From the NCBI GenBank assembly GCA_033065855.1, contig JAVXUO010002601.1, forward strand, positions 806,001 through 870,000: a DNA stretch of 64,000 bases, written 5' to 3'. Numbering within the stretch: the stretch's first letter is position 1; each line of letters opens with the position of its first letter. Of this stretch, positions 10,789-22,100 are shown piece after piece. The notes below the pieces were generated by a model that ran no database searches, was not told the origin of the DNA, and was given only the letters and a program-made list of their open reading frames with translations. The translations under genes were made by a program, and so were the position numbers. Origin of the DNA: Escallonia rubra. Its lineage: Eukaryota; Streptophyta; Magnoliopsida; Escalloniales; Escalloniaceae.

Positions 10789-13700
10789 TTATATGAACCT
10801 CCGACTTTTGAAAGTGTTCATCGACGCACCATTCTGAATATCTCCTCACGACAAAAAATTAGTCTCGGAAAGCCAAATTGACTTTTGTAGAGCGTTTTAG
10901 CAACAATAGCAAAAACATCTCTTTCCGTTTTTTCAAAGCATAACTGTGGTTTTGGCCAGATAACTAGAATGAAGGAATTTTAGACCCAATGACTACTGAT
11001 GTATACTAGGTGATTCTTAGGAGGATGGCGTCTGTAGAGAAGTCTCGGTTCTTTTCTTTTTTAAAATAAAAATAAAAATATATACAACTATATATAAACA
11101 ACTATAAAGCACCGATTTAACCCATGCTCGGTTTCTAGTTAATTATTTGCTCAGTTTGCAATATCAGATTCTTTGGCAGCTAATGCCAGTCCTAGAAGCC
11201 TACAGGCAGCCAAGGATCCACATCCACTGCAAGGACAGCAAACATTGACTCACCCAAACATTGACTTTAGATTTTGGTTTTGCATCCAGATTCATGGTCC
11301 CTCTCTGCACGTTTTCCTTTTTCTTATATACTAATAAAAAACTGTTTCCTTTATTTTCCAAGATAATATTATAAAGTTTGAAAGAAAAGATATCTGCATT
11401 TCACTTGTAAACTAACATAACATATCACTAATAATATAGCTAACGGTAGCCATGTACATTCTATGCATCTCGCCCGTGGCACTGATTGTGTTATGCAATT
11501 ATCTTCTGCGATGGCGTTATTTGCATCACATTGATTCAGGACAGCCTCTGCATCAAGAGTGGTTTGAGGATCAGACTGTTCATGAATTGCACCATCGTTG
11601 TTGAGCTACCACAGCGCGTTTCCCCTCCCTTTTTTGGGTCACTTGCCCCTTCCTCTATGTATATTTTCTGCTTATGTACAGCTGTACTTTGGTTTGAGGT
11701 GTAAAACCTTTTTTTTTTTTTTTTTTTGTTGGTATATATTTCTAAAAAAATCTAAAAAAAAAAAACATATCACTAATAATCATCAATAAGCACAGGAAAT
11801 AAAATATGAGGAAAAAGGACTGGGCTGGCCCATGGATGATGAAACCGTGCTTCGGCAAAAGGAAAAGTTTCTGGCCCATAACCTAGGTCTTAATACAAGT
11901 AGCTTGGGCTTGGGCTTGGGTTTGTAAGACCTGAGCTACCGGCCCAGCCTGTACCACGGCCTACTTACAAGGCTTGCAGAAGAAATGAGAGGACAAAATG
12001 CAAAAGAATGTGCCTAAACTAAAGTTGATCAAACGGTTCTGTCTAACTTATGCCCCACTAATTCATGGATTACAATACCGATTGATTCTTCTATTTTGGA
12101 TTAGAATTCAATTTTTGAGTTTTGTTAGCCGAAAGCTAAAGATTAAAACCAACATCCCCTCCTCCCCGAACGTTTTATTTGGCTTTTTAATTTTCACAAA
12201 AAGATGCTACTAGTGCAACTCTAACGGAAAAGAGTTTATTGTTTTTGTAAATATTTTTTTAAGCAATACTTAGATGCCGTTAGTGATTGATTCTATAAAG
12301 CAGAATTATATGCTTAAATTTTAATCAGAGTTAAAAGTCAAATTTAATCTACTCTAAGCAGAATCACGTTACTGTTTGAAAAAAGTAGTTGTAAACTAGA
12401 TTAAAGTTATAAAAGTATTTGGATAAAAAGTGCTTAAATCAGTTCTACTATGCCAAGATGACCATAGAGGACACTTAATTAATAAATTTCTAATAGGAAT
12501 GTGATGTTCCATTTGTAAATAACTATACTACACAAATAATTATCAAAAAGTTATTTTCGTCCACCTACAAAAGTTATTTATTTTTTACTAAAACATTCAC
12601 GATCTCACATTAGTGCTTATAATACAATAATTTTCTTAAATTAGTTAAAGGATATGAAATGTCCTTTTGTGAGAAATACGAGGATATTATGATAACTGAG
12701 AAGGTGAAACCTGATTATGAGAAAAATTATTATTTCATAATCCTCACTTTCCAGAATTATGAATTTATTAGTTTTGAGCTTTTTGAGGCAAATCAAATCT
12801 CTTAATCTGTTTTGTCAAACACCCGCCAACCTGATTTAATCTAAATTAAATCAGATTTGACTATCCCAAAATCAATCCCAAACATAAATTTAATATGCAT
12901 CCGATCTGATTTGATTTTGTGAAAAATGCGTTTATCCTCGAGAAAAATGCCTAGAGAGTTATCAATGCCATCGAAAAAGTAAAACTTTTGCTTAGACCCA
13001 AACTAAATATCTTATGATTCCCTTCGAGACTGTTTCTTACGGCGAAAAAAAAACTTAATGTAGTAATAATAGCGATGACTTGATGTAATTAAGGGGTGAG
13101 ATGAAAAGATAGTACGACCTTGATCTCCTTTGGTTGGAAAATACCTCAACTTTTTAAAATTTTTCTTGTTTCTTGGATCATATTATATTGATCGCTGTTG
13201 CACAATTTTTTTTTTTAATTTAATTGGTCAGCTGTGGTGCCCTTGGGGAGGAAAGGATTGGGTTTTTTTTTTGGTGGGGGGCTAAGAAGACGGAAGGGGA
13301 TGTGAGGTTACTCAGTCTAATTTGGGTACACAGTAGGTGGGGTCGGGTGCTTAGGTCTAGGCATTTGTTCCTCGGTATAAATGTTCCTCATTCTCATTTT
13401 CTAGCAACAAGGCGTCATTGGTGTATGGAAGTGGCAGTGGAAGGGCATGGAGAGGATTCTTTGTTCGTACCGTGGTCAACTCCAGCTCTGTACCACGACA
13501 TGTAATAGTCCGTAATTGTAATAAGGGTCATGGTATGTTATAACATTATCACTATTATTTCATGTTAAAAATAAAAAGTCAAGAAAGGCTAATTAGTGAA
13601 AACCTTATAACTTTTATGTTATCAATGTCATTCTTTTATTATAAAAAAAAAAAAGAAGAAGAAAAAAGAGAGCATAGTAAATCAGTCACTCGTGAGTGAT

Positions 13701-14000
13701 GATTCTTTAAGGGAACATTAGCAACCTTTCAACTTCAAAAGATCAATAAGAAAATATTGATAAAATACAAATCAAAGGTTTTTTTTTTCTTGATTTAGAA
13801 TCTAGTTAGGTCACTTGTCAAACCCCCTACCTCCAAAAAGGGCAAAAGAAAAGGAAAAACTCCACAAAACTTGCCTAAATGCAATTATTAGTATTAATTA
13901 ACTACTAATAAACAACACGGTTAGTTCCACCCTCTTTTTGTCCCATTTTGGCAAGATAATAATAATAATAATAATAAAAAGCTCTGCCGACACTTATTCC
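10789..14000. other. AT-rich intergenic region
   Basis: No gene can be supported. Poly-T tracts occur at about 11709-11727 and 13200-13216. A run of the word GGGCTT occurs near 11905. An AAT-type microsatellite sits at about 13955-13977. A weak open frame lies on the minus strand near 11430-11600, and another on the plus strand at 13224-13505 with no recognisable domain. Confidence 0.5.
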
Positions 14001-14694
14001 CGAACCTACATTCTGCCGCAGGCTTGGCACCAGGTCCGGTGCCAGGCATGTCAAGTAGTTGGTCACTTGGTTGTGGCTCCTCCTCCACACACACACACAC
14101 ACAGCTTTACTTTTCGGTCCTACACTCTATAACTAGGACTGCTACAATACCACTCCTCCTCTTTCATGCACAGCACCCTCACACACCCACAGAAAGCAAG
14201 AAAAAAGCTGAATTGCCACTTGGGTTCTGGTTATCAGTTCAAACTGAGATACTCTCCCTTTCCCTTGTTGAAAAATTTGCAAATTTCACCTCTTCTTGTC
14301 ATTTGCCGACTTGGGTTTGTCCTTCTTTGTTCTATCAAGGTTATATATTTGCATTTCTCTCAAGTGCATGTACTTTTTTCTTGCTTTTATCCCCTCTTAG
14401 ATTGTGGACAACACAGGACTGAACTATCACTCCCTCTTGTATCGACCCTGGCCTTCGCTTTTGGTTTCAATTTCTTCTCTTTTATCACCTAGAAGTTGTG
14501 CTAGTTGCTTTCTTGAAAATCTTATTTGGGTAATGAGGCTTTGTACCCAATTCTTCAATTATTTCTGGGTATCTCTGAATTCCCACTTTTTTATGCCTGT
14601 AAGCTGATTCTTGGAAAGTTTATGAAGCCAATTTGTTGAAAATAAGCAGAATTCAGCTTGTTTGATAAGTTGATTCGAAGAAACATCTAGAAAT

Positions 14695-17600
14695 ATGTTG
14701 CATACGAAGTCAGAGTCCGATATAACTAGTTTAGCCCCGTCATCGCCTTCGAGGTCACCGAAGCAGCCAGTGTACTTTGTGCAGAGCCCTTCAAGGGATT
14801 CTCATGATGGGGACAAGTCGTCATCAATGCAGGCCACTCCAAACTTCAGGTCTCCAATGGAGTCACCTTCACACCCTTCATTTGGCCGCCACTCTAGGAA
14901 CTCTTCGTCCAGCCGGTTTTCGGGGATATTTAGGTCGTCTTCGGGGAGAAAAGGGGGCCGAAAAAGGAACGATAAGGGGTGGCCTCAGTGTAATGTGATT
15001 GTGGAAGAGGGCAAGTACGATGAGTATGATGAGGACAAGGGTTTTACGCGGCGGTTTCAGGCTTTGATGGCTTTGTTGGGCTTTGTTGTTCTGTTTACTG
15101 TCTTTTGCCTGATTATTTGGGGTGCTGCCCGGCCTTTCAAAGCAGAGGTTATTGCCAAGGTAATGCGCAATTACTCTGCTTTATTGATATGATTTCATGT
15201 ATGCATGTGAACATTAGATTTGGAGCGTAAGAGATTTATTACCTTAAGCGGTAGATACCAACATATACCCCTAATTTGCTTGTGAAGATAAGTATTTCTG
15301 TGTGTTTGGAATGAAGAACTCGTTAGATTTGACATATTGTCACCGAAGGCAGCATTATATAAAGCCCCCCTCCCCACTTGGTGTGATATAATGCAAGGAT
15401 CTTGGATAATGGCATGCTTTTAACTTTTACTGAACCAGTCAATAGATTTCAAATCTCAATAGTTCTTTCGAATCACTTGCCCTCAAGCACGAGCAGTATA
15501 ATCCGAATGGGTGGGAGTTTGAATGTTGCTTTGGGGAACAAGTTCATCCATAATTGGTCGTAATGGATGTCAGTGGAAACAAGTACAAAGGAACCGATAA
15601 CAATCATGCAATTCATCGTAGAACTAGTTGGATTGCTTGTAATCCATGTAGAATTGTATTTATGACAGGTTGTTTCTTCAACCTTAGTTCTGTTTGGATA
15701 TCAAGGCACCTAAGGAGAGCAGAAAGTAAACCTGCGAACTTAAATAATGCCCTTTGATCCTAATATGGATCTGAAATAATATGCTCTTTTCTACTTCGGT
15801 ATATTGTATAACAGGACTAAAAGGAACAGTAAAAGCTAGGTAGGCAACCCCAAGAATATTAGCTTGGAGGTGTTTCCCCTGCACATCTGGTGGAGTCGTA
15901 AAACTAGCTTACATCAATCTGGAAGAGTCTTTGCTTTGCTACAGCTGGCCCAGTCCCTTCCAAACTTATACCTGCAGTCCAGAATTAGCTCATCATGGGT
16001 GGGTCGGCTAAAGCCTCTGCTTTCTCGATGAAATGCACAACCACCTTGTAATCCAGCTCCAGTTTACTTGGTTAAAGCCCATGTCACATGCCATAAGAAG
16101 TCTCTATCTGCACCCACGTGCTTGTGTCAATTTTGTCTATGCCACAGGTTCAGCATTACTTTCCTCTTGTCATGTCTATTCTGTATCCATATCCCTGCAT
16201 TCCAAAAATGTCACTGCATCACAAAAATTTGGGAGGTAGATCTTCTGCTGTAAGTAGGGCTACAGCAGAGGTGCTGTTACTCGAATCGTGGCCGTCGATC
16301 TTGATCTTGTGGCTAGAAGATAGCCACTTTGGCTGAGGCCTAAAGCACTGTTGTTTACTGCAAACATCACAATGTTACGCAGTCTCTTCATCACCAATTT
16401 AAAGAATCTTAAGCTAAGATTTCAACAAAGCACTCGTGATATTCCAAATTGTTCTGAAAATAGAAGTGTTCTGCTTTCTTTCCTCTTCTAACCCTCGATC
16501 TTCCTAGTCAAATCCGTTCCATAAATCCATATACCACCAGTAATTTCCCAGATTAATGCAAATGAACGAACCAGAAGCTGAAGAACAATTACAGCTCAAA
16601 CTTCTTCTTTTCTGGATATTCCAAGTCTACCTCTCTCTGCTTATCATCTCCATCTTCTCCAGAACAGTCCCATCATTCGGTCCATGTAAGACCCACTTCA
16701 AAGATCTCTTATCCATCAACGGAGATAAGAGCAGATGTGTCAAATTCATTCTCGCCTGCAAATTCGTTCCGCTTGAAAGGCGTCGTCGACGCTTGGACTT
16801 AGGCACAACTACGACGACGGCAAAGAAGAATTTGACATGGCACCTTTATGTTTAGTTAGTACAGAGTGTTGTGTTTTGACCCCTTCCAAGTCTCCTCATG
16901 GACGTGGCATCTTGGTAGGCACTGAATCAAGATTGACGGCCACGATTCTAGTTACAGCGCGCGTCAGCGATAGCCCTAGCTACAGCGGCTACAGCAGAGG
17001 ATCCATGTCCCAAAATTGCGCATGCCTTCCGACTTTTTATTCAATTTTGTTGGACCTTTTAATCAACCATCAAATTTATCTTTTTCCCAAACAGTAATTA
17101 TGAAGGTAGCTATGTAGTACCTGACAAGTCAAATAGGGTAAGAATGAAGAATATAATAAATATCCATGCATTTAGATTCTTATCTCTCACGTATTCACCT
17201 GCTGATGGTGTACATCTTTGCAGAGCTTGACAGTCAATAACATCTACATTGGGGAGGGTACGGACTTCTCTGGAGTTCCCTCAAAGATGCTAACAGTCAA
17301 TGGCTCGTTAAGGTTGAGCATATATAATCCTGCTACATTCTTCGGGATTCATGTTAGCTCCTCACCTGTCAATCTCGTCTATTCGGAGATTCCCGTTGCA
17401 ACCGGTCAGGTAGTTAGTGTTCCCATGCTTCCCTTTTTTATTCAGTTTTTGTTAAAATGGAATGATGGATGCAGCAGTATGTAATGATAAGATATATTGC
17501 TTCTTATGTGTCAGATAAGTTTTTTAGATAAAGCAGCATGACATCAACATCTTGAATTAACGTGCCCAAAAATGAAAAGAAACATCTTAAATAACAGAAA

Positions 17601-18069
17601 TTGATTCTGGATAAATAACTCATTGGCTCCAAGGGAGTTTCTATGGAGAAATTTATGGTTTACGAAGCGAACGACCCCCATGGTGGTCGCCTAATTGAAT
17701 TAGGATCACTAGCTTGTTTAGTTTTTTTCTGTTCATTTTTAGGGATGCATTCCTGTCTAGTAAAATAAGCATATGCTGCGATTGCAGGTGAAGAAATACT
17801 TCCAGCCAAGAAAGAGTAGTCGAACTGTCTTGGTAAACTTAGAAGGAACCAAGGTACCCTTATATGGGGCTGGATCAAGCTATGCAGCAATGTCCAACAA
17901 CGGTGTCAAAGTTCCATTTACATTGCAATTTGAAATTCGGTCACGAGGAGAGGTGGTAGGGAAGTTGGTAAGGATCACACACCGGAGAATAGTTTCTTGC
18001 CCTCTGGTCGTCGACTCCACCAGCACTAAACCAATAAAATTCAAGAAGGATTCTTGCACCTACCGCTGA
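14695..18069 (+). CDS. LEA_2 (NDR1/HIN1-like) membrane protein
   Basis: Three exons (14695-15159, 17224-17409, 17788-18069), all joined in phase 0, encode 310 residues. The N-terminal 115 residues are Ser-rich and carry PVYFVQSPSRDSHDG, a signature of the Arabidopsis At1g45688/At5g42860 group. One membrane segment follows at about 122-143. The C-terminal half, TVNNIYIGEG through SCPLVV, is the LEA_2 beta-sandwich seen in NDR1/HIN1-like proteins. The likely topology is cytosolic N-terminus and extracellular or lumenal LEA_2 domain; the exact role is unknown. Intron 1 is 2.06 kb and contains an inverted-repeat insertion. The leader upstream is pyrimidine-rich with a CA microsatellite at 14087-14102. 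A possible poly-A signal AATAAA lies at 18154. Confidence 0.9.
16218..17025. mobile_element. Inverted-repeat element inside LEA_2 intron 1
   Basis: Roughly 110-bp arms at 16218-16320 and 16915-17025 are reverse complements with mismatches. Shared blocks include TCTGCTGTA and GAATCGTGGCCGTC followed by ATCTTGA. The 600-bp interior contains an open frame (16556-16855) that I do not recognise. The arrangement fits a non-autonomous DNA transposon or foldback element. I could not define a target duplication or a family. Confidence 0.65.
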
Positions 18070-19107
18070 TATCTGTTTGGTGGCTAGACCTCTTGCATGA
18101 GGATTGCTGCACATGACGAAGGATAAATTTTAGTTTTGAGCTATCATCATAAGAATAAAGAGTTGTGATAAGCTGTAAAAAGGTTACTTTGTTGTATTGT
18201 TCACTTGTAAGTTTTCCCTTTCGAGGTTCAAATGCCCCTCAAGTCTGGTTACATCTAGTTGTTGCCTGTTGGTTACTCGGACGAATTCATTTTCGAATTG
18301 AAAGTTCTGGCTCCTGTAAATATCGTAATAGAACTGAGACATGATTGTGAGTGGCAAGTCACTTCTCTACCAACCATTTCATCTGCTCAGTGTACATGAA
18401 ACGAATCATAACCTTCACCATTGCCTAGTACCCGAAGAAGTTAACCATAGACAAATGCATGACAGCCTTTATTAATTGACAAGGTAAGCTAAATTTGTCA
18501 AAGAATAATGAATTCCTTGAAACACTCCTTCAAAAACAAGCGCTGCCTCTGCAAAAACAAATTGTTTGTACCAAGAAAGGTGGTTCTCGTATGTGCTCAT
18601 TCCTCGTTAACTACGAGAAGGACTTGCTCAAACGTTGTGAAGGCTTTGAATTATTGACCCCGATTGAGCCTGAATAGAATCAGATTGCAAGTCTACGACC
18701 AAATTTTCGGTCAAGTTTGTCTGAGTTCAAAATTTAACTGTCTAAATATATTCCATTGCAGTTCAAAATTTCATAATTTTCTAAATATATTCCATTGCAT
18801 CACGTCATATTCGGCTGGTTTAAATCCTCTCATCAAACCCGGATAATCCGGAGCACGACGTTGTAAGTGAAATAGTTGTCTAATTCTGTATCCATTACAC
18901 ACCTTTGCCGTCATACAAAGTGCTACTATTTTCTCTCATCGAAGTGAACTTCTCTCAAGTCTCAACGCTCTTCCAATCTGAAACCCTTCACTTTTTGACC
19001 TTTTCACATTCATGCACCGGTACAAGACAGATCTCACTCAGAAGTACTGAAAACTTCACCCTGCAGATCGAATCCTCACAATTCATCATAATTTAGTCAC
19101 CATCACC
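18070..19107. other. Intergenic region upstream of the PDI-like gene
   Basis: It holds the end of the LEA_2 transcript and the promoter of the disulfide-isomerase gene. Two tandem 36-39 bp repeats lie at 18725-18799, both ending AAATATATTCCATTGCA. No gene is seen. Confidence 0.6.
18800..18807 (-). promoter_or_regulatory. Possible bZIP / UPR-type element
   Basis: The minus strand reads TGACGTGA, which fits the TGACGTGR pattern bound by plant bZIP factors, including those of the ER stress response. It lies about 300 bp upstream of the start codon of an ER-resident PDI-like protein. An 8-bp match can occur by chance. Confidence 0.3.
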
Positions 19108-22100
19108 ATGTATGCTCCAAAACCCACTTCAAGATTCATCAATCTCACAGTAACCCTCTTGCTGGTACTCAGTTTCTCACTCACCATTGCATCTTCTGAT
19201 GTGGACGATATAGATGGAATCGAAGAGCTCATAGCATTGGATGAAGAAGAAGAACAACTACAACAGCAACAATCAGAAGTGACTAGTCATGTAAAACCCT
19301 CAGAGGCCGAGGTTTTGAGCAAAGCTCAGAGGATAGTTCTTGAACTAAACCATGATAATGCAAAGAAGTTGATTGATGAAAATGAGTATGTTCTGGTTCT
19401 GGGTTATGCACCATGGTGTCCGAGAAGTGCCGAGCTTATGCCTCGTTTTGCAGAGGCTGCGACGACGTTGAAGGACCTAGGAAGCCCCCTTACCATGGCC
19501 AAGATTGATGGGGACCGGTATCCCAAGGCCGCTTCGCTTCTTGGTATCAAAGGGTTTCCAACACTGCTATTTTTCGTGAATGGCACTTCTCAACCTTATA
19601 AGGGCGGGTTTTTATCGTAAGCAGCCCCTCATCTATTGAATTTCTTTAAGCGTACATGAATGTGTTGATCTTGTATTGAACTGCTTTGCGGGTCAGTCAA
19701 TTAGGGAGATATTCAGTTAGTTTAGGTATGGATTTATGCGTGAATGTGGAGCATTTATTAATTTGATCTTCAATCTAGGGAAGAAATTGTGACCTGGGCG
19801 AGGAAGAAGACCGGTGCACCTGTTGTTAGAATTAGCTCAGTGGCTGACGCGCATGAGTTTCTTAAGAAGCAGACTATGTTTGTGGTTGGGCTGTTTGAAA
19901 AATTTGTGGTACGTGCATTTCAGATCATTGTGGGAATTTCTTGATTGGCATTTCATTTTTTTTTTTTTGGTACTAGATTGGCATTTCATGCGAAGGTATT
20001 ATGCAAACATAATACATGCTCTGTGTTGCAAAACTTGTCATTCGGTTTTAAAGTATATGTAGATTGAAAAGGAAGTGCTTTAGAGAACTCAAGAAATAGT
20101 AGTTTAACTAAGATTACTTCGTTTTGTGTAAAATAAGGGTAACTGCAACTAGGGCTGTGTTGGTACCTGCTATTAAAACATCCATTCCAATATTTAACAT
20201 ATTGCAAGTCCAGATTCATGTTAAGACAACTCTGTTGCTACAATAGTCCTATTTACCTCCAGAGACATACAAACTTTGAGATCATTAGCCTTCTATGACG
20301 TTTGATCTCAAAGATGATGACAACGCATTTTGCAAGCTGATCACTTCCCGTCTGTGATCATAGACCATGACAGTCAACTTTGTAAAATAGAATATTGCCG
20401 AGTCAACTTTGAGGAGCTGCGTTTATTTTGCAAAGCTGGTTGTTATCGTCTTAGTCCATAACGATTTTTCAGTCAGATCTCATTATGTATCCAAATTCTT
20501 ATGTTCGACTTTTGAAATCATACGTAAAATGTACTGTAGCAGTCTTAGAAAGTAAAAGCAGAATCATAATGAAACTACGAAGACAACAGAATTTCTTGGA
20601 CAAAGCAGAAAGCAATTGCTGAGGCTAGAGGACAAAAAAAGGATTTGAGGTTCAGTCAATAAGGAACCCCATTCATGTAGCCGACCCCAACAGTTTGGGA
20701 CAAAGGCTTATATGACGATGATGATGATGATGATGATCTCGAATTCTTAAGAGACAATAATATGAGTCACTGTTTAGTTGTCTGTAAACATGCCAAAAGG
20801 CGTATTTACCTTGTAATATGAAGGGGTAGGACAATATTGAGAAGATGAGGGCGCATTGAGATGTTTTAGACATTCAACCAGGACTTGTAAAAAACGGAGG
20901 CTGAGAAAAACATGGATCGAAGTAGTGAATCAGACCTCAGTGCTTGAAATTCAGGACACGAGTTTGGCTATGGAATTCGTATAGCTGGCCCCAATCACTT
21001 TGAGATAAAGACTTACTCGAGTTGAGTGGAATAAGGTTACTAGTTGGTGTTCAAAAGTGAGATATATGTTAACTGTTTGCGAGAGCTTGGTAATGGAACC
21101 GGTTGCATGGATGAAAGAACATTTGGCTCCGTGATGACCATCAAATTGGCAGGTTGCATTATGTCCTCTTCCATTTGGTTCATACGCGATTTTAGGATAA
21201 CTATGACTTTATTAAGATTTCCCTTATACGAGCAAAACCCTTAACTTAGATTTAAAGTTATTTTATTTTTCTTGTTGAGGCGTCCGAGGCCTTCTGGGGT
21301 GAAGGGTAGGCGCCATTGGTTCCATAACGTGCCATATAATTGAATGACTATAACATGTAAATAAGAAGTCAAGATTGGCTCATAACAAGATGTGTTTCTG
21401 ATGCTTTAATTAACTTATCACTCGATGAAATTTGTCAGGGACCTGATTATGAAGAATTCATTGAAGCAGCAACTTCCGACAATGAAGTTCAATTTGTTGA
21501 AACTAGCAGCGCTGAGATTGCCGGCATACTATTCCCAGACACTAAACCTACTGATATTTTCCTTGGTCTTGTTAAAAGTGAGCCAGAGAGATACACTACC
21601 TTTGGTAAGTTAATCTACTTGGTAAGTTAATCTATTTGGTAAAAGGAAAGAAAGGCCCATTTGAACGTGATCCAAGCTGAGGAATATCCTAATGCCAATT
21701 GAAGAAGCTTATCTCATTCATTTCGCTTATTAGCTTGAGCAGCATGGTTAGAACCTTCTAGGCTAAGGTCTTCACTTGCATATTGGTTTCCTCAGCATCG
21801 GCATCCATAATATATTCATTTGTCACTTTATTCTCAATCCTTCCAAAGAGTAGAAGAAGCATCTTTTCATTTCATTGATCAAATTGGTGAAAAAATTCAG
21901 ACTCTGCTAGTTTTGTTTCGGTAAAGAAGAGTAAAACGTGATGAGACTTCTTCTCCCTTCTCCTGGTCAAAATGAGAATAACAAGCTGATCAATTTTTCT
22001 CCATTCATGTTTGGATTTAATGTTTCTGCTCTATCTAGTAAATTGTCTTCCATTCGCGTAATGGATTTGTTTGGCTTTGCAGAAGACACCTTCAAAACGC

